Source: a virus
Virus record (IMG/VR): IMGVR_UViG_3300009172_000020
Location: 1 to 36,622 of that record
DNA length: 36,622 nt
Direction: 5' to 3' (one strand)
In this document: piece after piece, positions 26,375-34,187 of the stretch
Layout: every line of letters begins with the position of its first letter
How positions within the stretch are numbered: position 1 is the first letter of the stretch
Translations under genes and position numbers: made by a program
Notes under the pieces: generated by a model
Seen by the model: only the letters and a program-made list of their open reading frames with translations
Told to the model about the DNA's origin: nothing
The model's database searches: none

Positions 26375-28633
26375 TGCTAGTACTTTATACACTGTTCCAT
26401 TAAACGTAATAGGTATTGTCCTATCAAATGCTAATGCATCTCCAAGACTCAATTCTGTTGCTGTTGCATTTACAGCAACAAAGTCTCTAACTTTTAATAT
26501 ACTAGATGCGTGTGTAAACTGAAGTCCTACTGTAGCTCCTAAACCGTCCGTTGTTCTAAGACCGTCTAAGGTACCAACAAATGGCGGTGCTGTGTTAAGT
26601 GGTATAACACATGCTTCCTTATTTTGTGTAGTTGCCGTTGGACATATAACAACAGTAGTACCAGCTACCATATCATCGCCTGCTTCTACCGGCTTATTAA
26701 TTGTAATAGTATTTGTGTTAGGATCAATAGCGACAATTCTAGTAAGTGTGCTAGTATCGTCCGGGTCAATAGCAGGCAAGTAAGGACTACTTTGTATAAC
26801 ATTATTAAGTCCAAAGCCAGTAACATCATTAAGAATTAGTTGTGTGTCGCCCGGGGATGCCGTTGTAGCAATTTCTCTACCTAGTGTTCCTATACAAAAG
26901 TTATTTAAACTATTGTTGTTTAGCCCTTTATCGCTGAAGAAGAATACTTCCTCTAATCCTGATAAGTTTAATGCGATGTTAGTTGTAAATGTTCTAATAC
27001 TTGATATACTTGTTACTCGTATATAATCGGTACCAGCTGGATTATTTTCGCAAACAACTACAGTTCCTATTTTAAGTCCGTTAGTAGTTGTTATAGTAAC
27101 ATCGTTGCCAACAGACGTTGCCGCTTGTGTATCTAAGAATCCTCTGTGATCTAAAAACTTAACAGCAACAGTAGCATCACCCGATGATGTTCCATTTACA
27201 ATTACAATATTGTTGCGTGAAATATCCGATACTTGTGTGCCACTAGCAAACGCAGGTGAAATAATTTTATTACCAATTTCAATATTATCAGTATATGGGC
27301 TTGTTGATGTTGTGCTACAAATATTACTGTTTTGAATTAAGTTGTATGTGTACTCTGCTCGCAATGCGTTAGCAAATCTCAAAGGTGGAGCGTATGTAAC
27401 TGTTAATGGAGATATACTTAACCATTTAGCATACTGAGTACTAAAATTAACATCAGTTGGACCAATTGTGCCTCCACCTGTTAAAAGTCGATTATCATAA
27501 AATCCTTTAAAGCTATCTTCCTCAAAATCTGCAGGTAGTGATTGATACAAATACCAGTACGGCCAGTTACCGCTATCTTTAACATTTGTTGATAAGTTAG
27601 CATCTATGTACTTGTTAAAATAATTCGCTGTAGGATCACTATACCAGTAAGTTAATCGTATTTCAATTGGAACATACTTTTCTAGTGTTGACTCTGTGTG
27701 TGCAAATCTAAATGCTTCACTACCAATTTTATTAGCAATACTATATGTAAGTACAGCTTCATCAGGCACAGTTATACTTTGATTTAATGTGATAGTAGTG
27801 TTGCCTACACCATCAACAAACAGTCCAGAAGATATTTCAGTACCAAGTATTGCATTGCCAGAGGCATCCACAGCCGAGGTAACTTGATCGCCTATAATTA
27901 CTGTCCTAGCATCAATAGCGTCTACAGTTACACTAAGCTCATTAGCCATTGCACTCTTATGTTCTATCGGGCGTTCTTCAGCAAATGTATTTTGTACAAC
28001 TTGTAAGTCGCCAAACTCATCTGCTACTTCAAACATTACTAGTCCAGTAGTGTCGAAACTAAATGTACTAGGTCCACTAGCATCTGGTACGTAAAAGCCT
28101 TGCCATTGAATAAGTCCGTTTGCTCCACCTAGTGTATCGTCTAGCTTATTACTAAATTCAAATACACCATTGTTCCAGAAAGGCTTAGTTACTTGCGGGT
28201 TTTCACCCGGTGTAATAATTGTTGCGCCCGTTGTGTTCTTTGACAACGAAGCATTAATTTGATCAGTATCGTAAAACTTTGCAACTAGTCCATCGCCTCC
28301 ATTAAAGAACGGGGGATCATTAGTTGTTGCAATAATAGTATCTAATTGGTTCTTTACTGTAATTACCGGCGTTGCTATTTTGTCTACAAGCTCACCATCT
28401 TCTAATACAGTGTTCTTAACAGCAAGTCCTGCCATAAGACCAATATCTCTATTAGTTACTGTACTGTTGCTTATACCTTTAATAGCATCTAGGTCGCCGC
28501 CACTAAATGACTTATTATCAGAACCAACTACTAGGTTATTTAAAACGTTGTTAAGCGCCTGGTCTTTACTCTGCAGATCAGATAGATTTAAATCTCTACG
28601 TAGTCCTATGTTCTTAAATGATGGTCTTGGCAT
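26363..28633 (-). CDS. 756-aa virion structural protein with PA14-like domain, opposite strand
   Basis: The N-terminus (FKNIGLRRDLNLSDLQSKDQ, then ALNNVL) is a fuller form of the anchor seen in the LRR and 336-aa proteins. Residues about 115-330 look like a PA14-type beta-barrel: GLVAKFYD, FEFSNKLDDT, then LIQWQGFYVPDASGPSTFSF (the W-x-G-hydrophobic-xxP-xx-G signature), and later VPIEIRLTYWYSD. PA14 and GLEYA domains bind carbohydrate on cell surfaces. The rest is beta-rich, with TTTNGLKIGTVVVCENN and TGFGLNNVIQSS repeats at about 515-660. The C-terminus (ITFNGTVYKVLASTS) matches the end of the convergent 336-aa protein. It is the only fibre gene on the minus strand, with its own ribosome-binding site (AAGGAG, about 9 bp upstream) and late promoter. 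Confidence 0.83.
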   Translation of the reverse strand: MPRPSFKNIGLRRDLNLSDLQSKDQALNNVLNNLVVGSDNKSFSGGDLDAIKGISNSTVTNRDIGLMAGLAVKNTVLEDGELVDKIATPVITVKNQLDTIIATTNDPPFFNGGDGLVAKFYDTDQINASLSKNTTGATIITPGENPQVTKPFWNNGVFEFSNKLDDTLGGANGLIQWQGFYVPDASGPSTFSFDTTGLVMFEVADEFGDLQVVQNTFAEERPIEHKSAMANELSVTVDAIDARTVIIGDQVTSAVDASGNAILGTEISSGLFVDGVGNTTITLNQSITVPDEAVLTYSIANKIGSEAFRFAHTESTLEKYVPIEIRLTYWYSDPTANYFNKYIDANLSTNVKDSGNWPYWYLYQSLPADFEEDSFKGFYDNRLLTGGGTIGPTDVNFSTQYAKWLSISPLTVTYAPPLRFANALRAEYTYNLIQNSNICSTTSTSPYTDNIEIGNKIISPAFASGTQVSDISRNNIVIVNGTSSGDATVAVKFLDHRGFLDTQAATSVGNDVTITTTNGLKIGTVVVCENNPAGTDYIRVTSISSIRTFTTNIALNLSGLEEVFFFSDKGLNNNSLNNFCIGTLGREIATTASPGDTQLILNDVTGFGLNNVIQSSPYLPAIDPDDTSTLTRIVAIDPNTNTITINKPVEAGDDMVAGTTVVICPTATTQNKEACVIPLNTAPPFVGTLDGLRTTDGLGATVGLQFTHASSILKVRDFVAVNATATELSLGDALAFDRTIPITFNGTVYKVLASTS

Positions 28634-28650
28634 ATAATACTCCTTGTACA

Positions 28651-28659
28651 GTATTTATC
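28651..28659 (-). promoter_or_regulatory. Late promoter for the minus-strand PA14-like gene (GATAAATAC)
   Basis: Read on the minus strand this is CTGATAAATACTG, followed by AAGGAG and the ATG at 28633. It is the left arm of a perfect 9-bp inverted repeat with the plus-strand promoter at 28666. Confidence 0.6.
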
Positions 28660-28665
28660 AGCTTT

Positions 28666-28674
28666 GATAAATAC
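28666..28674 (+). promoter_or_regulatory. Late promoter for the plus-strand gene at 28698 (GATAAATAC)
   Basis: GATAAATACATT lies 24 bp upstream of the ATG at 28698. It is the right arm of the inverted repeat GTATTTATC-6 bp-GATAAATAC, so both strands are transcribed outward from the same 24 bp. Confidence 0.6.
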
Positions 28675-28697
28675 ATTATATAATAGGAAACAAATAA

Positions 28698-29387
28698 ATG
28701 GCTGTACAACTAGTAAACATAGGTAGAATTGCAAATGATGGGACAGGAGATGACCTACGTGAAGCATTTGTCAAAATTAATCAAAGTTTAGAAGATCTTG
28801 ATTTACGTATTGACGATAAAACAGAAGGTTTAAACTTAGGGTCTGGCGCAGGTGTATTTAAACAACGCACAGGATATAATTTAGAGTATAAATCACTTGT
28901 AGGTAGCAGCGATATTGTTATTACTAATAATCCTACTGAGCTTGCTCTAACTATTGATGCTGGACTTGCAGCTACTCCTATTGTAGCTGACACTGGTACA
29001 GCAACTATTCCAGCAAGAGGCACACTTAGAATAAACGGTAGCAATGGCATAACGACTACAGCTGATGATGGCACGGGTACTATTACTATTGCAGGTAACG
29101 CAACCCTAGCAAGTGATACAACTCCTACACTAACAGCAAACCTTAATGCCAACGGCAATGCAATTATTAATGTAGGTACACTAACAGGTGCCAATGTGAT
29201 GAGTGATGTATGGGGTATAGATATTCGCCCAATACACGACTTATATGTTAACTTAGACTTCGGCGACATTGAATCTAATACAGATAACTTTGTTGATTTC
29301 TTTAAAAGCCTAGTTGACGCTGATTACGGAACATTACTTACACCAATACTATTAAACACGGATAATGGGCTATTACCTACACTGTAA
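28698..29387 (+). CDS. 229-aa virion structural protein with shared N-terminal anchor
   Basis: The N-terminus (VNIGRIANDGTGDDLREAF, residues 6-24, then VKINQSLEDL) is the same module as the start of the 2991-aa protein, in its most typical marine T4-like form. It is followed by small beta repeats (VADTGTATIPARGTLRING, then SNGITTTADDGTGTITIAGN) and a C-terminal segment with an acidic/aromatic run (VNLDFGDIESNTDNFVDFF). It is short for a fibre and may be a baseplate or fibre-attachment piece. TAGGAAA lies upstream of the ATG, behind the late promoter at 28666. The next gene begins 24 bp after its stop, so the two probably share a transcript. Confidence 0.8.
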   Translation: MAVQLVNIGRIANDGTGDDLREAFVKINQSLEDLDLRIDDKTEGLNLGSGAGVFKQRTGYNLEYKSLVGSSDIVITNNPTELALTIDAGLAATPIVADTGTATIPARGTLRINGSNGITTTADDGTGTITIAGNATLASDTTPTLTANLNANGNAIINVGTLTGANVMSDVWGIDIRPIHDLYVNLDFGDIESNTDNFVDFFKSLVDADYGTLLTPILLNTDNGLLPTL

Positions 29388-29411
29388 AGTTGCGCTGAAA
29401 GGATTTATTAT

Positions 29412-32400
29412 ATGGCAAGTATCTGGACACAACCAAACAACTACAAACTAAGAACACTTGTAGAAAGAGTTAAATTAGAAACAGGAGATTTTATATTACC
29501 TGTAGACTCTGATGCAACTGTTGTATTACTAGCAGGGAAATTACCTCCTGGGCTAAGGCTAGATGGTGTCCAACTTAAAGGTACACCATTTGAAGTTGAA
29601 ATTGTTAAAGTATTTAAATTTGTACTACGGGCAACACTAGGTAGTATTACAGAAGACAGAACATACTCAATAGAAGTTACAGGACCAGATGAACCTATAT
29701 GGATAACATCGTCAGGTCTTTTGCCTATGGGGCAAAACGAAACTTTATTTGTATTAGATAATCAAATTATTGACTACCAATTTTTGGCCATAGACGCAGA
29801 TACGTCAACAGGGCAAACAATAGAATATTACATAGTTCCAGGGGAGGGCACCCTACCGCCTGGGCTGACTCTTACAAGTACAGGAAAAATACAAGGTGTT
29901 GTAGAACCTTTACTTGCATTAGATAAAGAAGCAGCCAAGGGCGGATTTGATACTAGTCCGTACGATGCATACCCAAGTGACTTTTCAATAAAAGCAGACA
30001 GAGGCTTTGATAGTTACTTTTACGACAATGTACGTTACGACACACAATCAGACCCGCAAATACCTAAAAAGTTAAATAGGTATTACGAATTTAAAGTTAC
30101 AATTAATGACGGCGTAACTAGCACACCACCAAAAAGAACATTTAAAATTTATGTTGTAGGCGATGACTATCTAAGAGCAGACAACACTATTATGAAAGTC
30201 TCAAATGGTGTGTTTAAAGCAGATAATACTAACATACGTGAACCTAAATGGCTCACTCCAGGCGACCTTGGATACAAAAAGTCAAACAACAATGCTACAG
30301 TGTATCTTGATGTTTATAATTCAAATACATTGCAGGGCAATCTTTTATACAGTCAAGACGAACTTAATAATGATAACTCAGAAAGTATATTACCTCCAGG
30401 ATTAAAACTAGATACGCTTAATGGTGAGTTAACAGGTACAATCCCTTATCAGCCACAGAGCTTTAAAGATTACAAATTTACAGTACGAGCAACACGTTAT
30501 ACAAATGACATAGATTATGCTGTTATTACAGGAACATTCTACGAAGACACATTATCCGGCAAACGTACATTTAAAGTATACAAACTTCCGCTAAATGTAC
30601 AAGACGGTATAACATTAAATGACGGCATTGATGATCTAAATGATTTACAAGGACAAGTCTTAGTACTCAGCGGCAGACCATATACGGTAGAATCAGTTGA
30701 CGGATCAGATGAAGAATATGACGAGATAACATTAACAGAAAGTTTAAGACCTTTTTTAAGTTTTACACTTGCACAAGATAGTGTAGCAAACTCGCAATCT
30801 ATCTTTGTAAATAAATTAAACCAATTTGAAAGAATTCAATGGAAAGATAAGCAACTTGTATATGATAACCAAAGTGCTACTCCAGAAACATATACAATAC
30901 AAAGTGTGTATGGGTATAGAAAATGGAAAGTTGACAGTGCTTCGGCAGCCATTGTATTAAATTTTGAAGCTGGAGGCACAACGGCACTGGCATTTGGTGC
31001 AAGTGAAACTTTTTCACAATCTATTATTAGAATATTTGAGGGTAACGATTTACCTGTATTTGTTGACGCAGGCGCCACAACAGGTAGTGTAACTTTTTGG
31101 GCACCTGATAATGCGCTTACAAAATCATCAAGAATGAAGCAAATATTTACAGGTAATGACGTAATATTCACATTACTCGATAGTAACAAAGACCTGGTAT
31201 ACTTTGATAAACCATTAGAACCGGGCAGATCTTATACAACTGGACAAACAGTAAGTATAGCATTATACGGCGACGGATTTTTTGAGAAAGAATTAATTAC
31301 ATATGCTAACGAAGATGTAAACAACCCAAGTACGCCTAAGACATTTACAATAAGAATACTAGGAGAAGTTGACAGCGAACTAACTTGGATTAGCCCTGCA
31401 GACCTAGGGTCTATTACAGCAAACTTCAATAGCACAAAGCGTGTAACCGCTAAGACGAATGTTCCAGATACTAGACTACTATACTCTATTGTGTCAGGGA
31501 GCTTGCCAAACGGGCTTAGATTAGCTTACACAGGCGAAATAATAGGTAAGGTTACACAGTTTGGCACTTTAGAAAAATTAGGCTTAACTACATTTGACAG
31601 TGCAGACTTTAGTCTAGATGCCGGAACAACTTCAGTAGATAGAAAGTATACTGTAAAAATTAAAGCAGAAGATAGATTTGGTTATAGTGCTATCGAACAA
31701 GACTTTACTATTGCTATAATTGATAAAGACGATACACTATACACTAACTTGTATATTAGACCTATGCTTGAACCTACTATAAGAAAAGAGTTTAAACGCT
31801 TTGTAAGTAATCCGGATATATTCCCAACCACTTCAATATACAGAGCAAGCGATCCTAATTATGGCATACAAACTAAAGTTAACATGTTAGCGTATGCAGG
31901 TATTGAAACTACAAGCATAGACGAATATGTAGCTGCTACAGCAAAGAATCATAAACGTAGGAATTATAAAATTGGCGATGTTAAAACAGCCGTTGCAAAA
32001 AATCCTGGATCTAATGATGTTGTATACGAAATAGTATATATAGAAGTTATTGATCCTCGTGAAAGTAAGAAGGGTAAGGTTGCAAATAACTTTGTAAATA
32101 TACCACAGCCTAATCTTACAGCAGATTCTGTATCATTAGAAGTAATGGACGATGTAACAGCACAGGACAGTGGTTACGACATTGCTATTGTTGACGGACG
32201 TTATAGAGATATAGAAGTAACACTTGATCAAGGTGCTGGACTTACTGTTGGAACAAGAACAGGCGAAGAAATACAATACATTGATAACGATGATATGGAC
32301 GTGACACTGCGTGACGGATCAGAAATTAATATCGATGTAGATCTAAGTGACAGCGAACCAATAAGAAACAGATACAGAAGCCAAAACCAAAACACTGTAA

Positions 32401-32768
32401 AATCAGATAGTAATGCGGTAACTATTAATAACGCAAATGAAGTAAACATGTATATTAGTAACACAACTAATATGAGAGAACAGTTAGAAAGTATTGGTAA
32501 AAGTCAAAGAGAGTATTTACCGCTTTGGATGCGAACAGGTCAAGACGGAAGTATAAGTGAAATTGATTATGTAACAGCAATTCCGTTAGCATACTGTAAA
32601 GAAGGTGAATCTAAAAAGGTTCAGCAAAATGTAAAAAATGCACTTACAAACGGAGAGTTTGATTTCAAAAGAATAAACTTTGATGTAGACAGATATGTTG
32701 TTGACAGTGCAACAGGAATACAAGATGAAAGATATATAGTCTTTCCAAATTACATTTTTAATGTATAA
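29412..32768 (+). CDS. 1118-aa virion structural protein with four He_PIG/cadherin-like motifs
   Basis: Four LPPGL-type motifs, diagnostic of He_PIG or cadherin-like Ig folds, are visible: AGKLPPGLRLDGVQLKGTPF (about 41), LPPGLTLTSTGKIQGV (about 147), LPPGLKLDTLNGELTGTIP (about 328) and LPNGLRLAYTGEIIGKV (about 698). Each is followed by a YxFxVxAxD-type closing strand (for example YKFTVRATRY, YTVKIKAEDRFG). The C-terminal ~280 residues are different and non-Ig. They include YLPLWMRTGQDG and AIPLAYCKEGESKK near 1034-1070 and FDVDRYVVDSATG close to the end, which look like a conserved baseplate-type domain of marine T4-like phages. GAAAGGA lies about 10 bp upstream of the start. Ig-like arms with a virion-bound tail domain would suit a fibre or baseplate-decorating protein; the exact T4 counterpart is not clear. 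Confidence 0.83.
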   Translation: MASIWTQPNNYKLRTLVERVKLETGDFILPVDSDATVVLLAGKLPPGLRLDGVQLKGTPFEVEIVKVFKFVLRATLGSITEDRTYSIEVTGPDEPIWITSSGLLPMGQNETLFVLDNQIIDYQFLAIDADTSTGQTIEYYIVPGEGTLPPGLTLTSTGKIQGVVEPLLALDKEAAKGGFDTSPYDAYPSDFSIKADRGFDSYFYDNVRYDTQSDPQIPKKLNRYYEFKVTINDGVTSTPPKRTFKIYVVGDDYLRADNTIMKVSNGVFKADNTNIREPKWLTPGDLGYKKSNNNATVYLDVYNSNTLQGNLLYSQDELNNDNSESILPPGLKLDTLNGELTGTIPYQPQSFKDYKFTVRATRYTNDIDYAVITGTFYEDTLSGKRTFKVYKLPLNVQDGITLNDGIDDLNDLQGQVLVLSGRPYTVESVDGSDEEYDEITLTESLRPFLSFTLAQDSVANSQSIFVNKLNQFERIQWKDKQLVYDNQSATPETYTIQSVYGYRKWKVDSASAAIVLNFEAGGTTALAFGASETFSQSIIRIFEGNDLPVFVDAGATTGSVTFWAPDNALTKSSRMKQIFTGNDVIFTLLDSNKDLVYFDKPLEPGRSYTTGQTVSIALYGDGFFEKELITYANEDVNNPSTPKTFTIRILGEVDSELTWISPADLGSITANFNSTKRVTAKTNVPDTRLLYSIVSGSLPNGLRLAYTGEIIGKVTQFGTLEKLGLTTFDSADFSLDAGTTSVDRKYTVKIKAEDRFGYSAIEQDFTIAIIDKDDTLYTNLYIRPMLEPTIRKEFKRFVSNPDIFPTTSIYRASDPNYGIQTKVNMLAYAGIETTSIDEYVAATAKNHKRRNYKIGDVKTAVAKNPGSNDVVYEIVYIEVIDPRESKKGKVANNFVNIPQPNLTADSVSLEVMDDVTAQDSGYDIAIVDGRYRDIEVTLDQGAGLTVGTRTGEEIQYIDNDDMDVTLRDGSEINIDVDLSDSEPIRNRYRSQNQNTVKSDSNAVTINNANEVNMYISNTTNMREQLESIGKSQREYLPLWMRTGQDGSISEIDYVTAIPLAYCKEGESKKVQQNVKNALTNGEFDFKRINFDVDRYVVDSATGIQDERYIVFPNYIFNV

Positions 32769-32773
32769 TACTA

Positions 32774-32781
32774 GATAAATA
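32774..32781 (+). promoter_or_regulatory. T4-type late promoter (GATAAATA)
   Basis: TAGATAAATAATA starts 6 bp after the stop of the 1118-aa gene and 28 bp before the ATG at 32802, followed by a good CAGGAG ribosome-binding site at 32788-32793. Confidence 0.6.
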
Positions 32782-32801
32782 ATATACCAGGAGAAAACAA
32801 C

Positions 32802-33398
32802 ATGGCCAGTAATATAGTAGATACAACAATTGACGATACATACCCAGTAGCAGGTATTGATAATGATAGTCAAGGGTTTAGAGACAATTTTAACATAATT
32901 AAATCAAACTTTGTAGCAGCGAAAGCAGAACTTACAGAGTTGCAAAATAATGCAATCTTAAAAAATAAACTTACTAGTCAAGCATCGCTTAATAACGACT
33001 TAGGCGGTAACGAAATTACTAATGCATTATTAAAAGATTGTGCTGAAGGCATAAGTGCTAACGGTACTATTAACGCATTACAGAACATAAGTTACTTAAA
33101 TGGTGTATATCAAACAGGTACAGTAACAGGCGATCTTACACTTACTCTTGCAGATTGGCCAGATGCAGGGTATGCTAGAATGGTTGTTGAACTTTCAAGT
33201 GACGGAGCATCAGCCAGAGCTATTACATTTAACGGTGAAAATACAGCACAGTTTAAAAAGATAGGCACTGACTCCTGGACTTCAACATCAGCAACAACTG
33301 TAATTGCATCAGTAACAGCTAATAAAGAAATTTATGAATTTTGGACACATGATGGCGGAACAAACATCTACGCTAAAATCATAGGCACCTTTAGTTAA
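32802..33398 (+). CDS. 198-aa virion structural (short fibre-like) protein
   Basis: The N-terminus (YPVAGIDNDSQGFRDNFNII, then KSNFVAAKAEL, residues 14-44) is a variant of the anchor module G-xD-xx-xxFR-xNF that opens the 229-aa and 2991-aa proteins, here followed by a short coiled coil. The remainder (about 90-198) is a compact beta domain (TVTGDLTLTLADWPDAGYAR, ARAITFNG, IYEFWTHDGG), typical of small phage fibre tips in marine T4-like genomes. It has its own late promoter at 32774 and a strong CAGGAG site 8 bp before the ATG. Its stop overlaps the next ATG. It is the last clear structural gene of the block. Confidence 0.8.
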   Translation: MASNIVDTTIDDTYPVAGIDNDSQGFRDNFNIIKSNFVAAKAELTELQNNAILKNKLTSQASLNNDLGGNEITNALLKDCAEGISANGTINALQNISYLNGVYQTGTVTGDLTLTLADWPDAGYARMVVELSSDGASARAITFNGENTAQFKKIGTDSWTSTSATTVIASVTANKEIYEFWTHDGGTNIYAKIIGTFS

Positions 33399-33631
33399 TG
33401 TTTAACCCTTTAGTTGATAGCTTCTCTTTACTAAAAGACTCAGAAGTAGAAGACAAATTATTAGATCTAAAACGCAAGTACTGGCTAACACAGAATCCAT
33501 CCGTTCGAGACCAAATTCAGGTCATTATGAACATGTATGCAGAAGAAATGCATGTACGTTCAGCACAAAATATGCAAAAAAGTATTGATGATCAGCAATC
33601 AGGACTTGACAATTTAATCAATATCAGTTAA
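33398..33631 (+). CDS. 77-aa helical protein of unknown function
   Basis: The ATG overlaps the stop of the 198-aa fibre-like gene (TAATG). The 77-aa product (MFNPLVDSFSLLKDSEVEDK start) appears entirely helical, with an amphipathic stretch (KLLDLKRKYWLTQNPSVRDQ, then IQVIMNMYAEEMHVR) and an Asp/Gln-rich tail. I think this kind of small protein recurs at this position in marine T4-like phages, but I cannot name a function. Coupling to the fibre gene suggests late expression. Its 3' end contains the early-type promoter that faces the next gene. Confidence 0.68.
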   Translation: MFNPLVDSFSLLKDSEVEDKLLDLKRKYWLTQNPSVRDQIQVIMNMYAEEMHVRSAQNMQKSIDDQQSGLDNLINIS

Positions 33632-33634
33632 AAT
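33606..33634 (+). promoter_or_regulatory. sigma70-type early promoter (TTGACA-17-TAAAAT)
   Basis: A perfect -35 TTGACA (33606-33611), a 17-bp spacer and -10 TAAAAT (33629-33634, one mismatch from TATAAT) sit across the end of the 77-aa gene. Initiation would fall near 33641, at or just before the first codon of the polymerase-like gene. That makes the ATG at 33647, or a leaderless start, possible. Confidence 0.5.
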
Positions 33635-33640
33635 AAGTGT

Positions 33641-34162
33641 ATGCTTATGAAAACAGACACCCTAGGTATTCCACGATTCTCTAATAGAGATCTTATAGAC
33701 ATGATATATTCTGGTAATGCAGATAAAGTTCATGTAGTTCTGTGTGATCAAAATGATGATGTAGATAAGTTTAACGAAGTGTGTGAAGAACAAGGTATTA
33801 ACAAGCTACAAAAGTATATTCCATTAGATGTAGACGAGCAGACTTTTGACAGTGTATGTCAAAGTGAATGGTTTATGCCTGATGAATATAAGAACATGGA
33901 TATTTCACAATATTTGCAAGACAAGTGTAAAACACAAGAAGAACTTGTACGCTACTTTGAAGAATATGCAGAGTTTAACAAACGAGGTATGCTACCGTTA
34001 TTACGTTATATGATCTATCTAGTAGACTTTATGCGTGAAAATGATATTGTATGGGGAGTAGGTAGAGGTAGTAGTGTAGCAAGTTATGTGTTATACTTAA
34101 TAGGTGTACATAGAATTGATTCAATCCAGTATGACCTGGATTGGAGAGAGTTCCTTAGATAA
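33641..34162 (+). CDS. Stand-alone fragment resembling DNA polymerase III alpha (DnaE GRGS region)
   Basis: This is a 173-aa protein. Residues about 116-173 (LPLLRYMIYLVDFMREND, then IVWGVGRGSSVASYVLYLIG and VHRIDSIQYDLDWREFL) align by eye with the bacterial DnaE/PolC segment that reads YFLIV-x-FI-xWAK-xx-x-I-x-VGPGRGS-xx-GSLVAY-x-L-x-IT-x-xDP-x-xxDL-xFERFL. That segment forms the nucleotide-binding part of the family-C palm. The protein stops exactly where DnaE continues into the PDxDxD catalytic aspartates, so it cannot be a polymerase alone. The N-terminal ~110 residues are Asp/Glu-rich and unplaced. No remainder of a polymerase follows. It could be a decoy or regulator binding nucleotides, a primase/clamp partner, or a relic. 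The start is uncertain: ATG at 33641 or 33647, with no clear ribosome-binding site. Confidence 0.75.
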   Translation: MLMKTDTLGIPRFSNRDLIDMIYSGNADKVHVVLCDQNDDVDKFNEVCEEQGINKLQKYIPLDVDEQTFDSVCQSEWFMPDEYKNMDISQYLQDKCKTQEELVRYFEEYAEFNKRGMLPLLRYMIYLVDFMRENDIVWGVGRGSSVASYVLYLIGVHRIDSIQYDLDWREFLR

Positions 34163-34165
34163 ATA
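34158..34165 (+). promoter_or_regulatory. T4-type late promoter (GATAAATA)
   Basis: TAGATAAATACG contains the TAA stop of the polymerase-like gene and lies 22 bp upstream of the ATG at 34188, which follows an AGGAG site. It should drive the 137-aa gene and the gp31-like gene coupled to it. Confidence 0.6.
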
Positions 34166-34187
34166 CGTATATAATAGGAGAAGTATT

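Noticed and set aside
25364-28698. Invertible fibre segment of the Mu Gin/Cin type
   Set aside because: No long inverted repeats flank the minus-strand gene that would act as recombination sites and no invertase gene is in the window; the only inverted repeat (28651-28674) is explained by two promoters.
28781-29269. 162-codon minus-strand open frame opposite the 229-aa gene
   Set aside because: It is antisense to a well-supported gene with a recognised N-terminal module, and has no promoter or ribosome-binding site of its own.
33641-34162. Active DNA polymerase
   Set aside because: The catalytic aspartate motif that follows the GRGS region in DnaE is missing, and so are the thumb, fingers and PHP parts.
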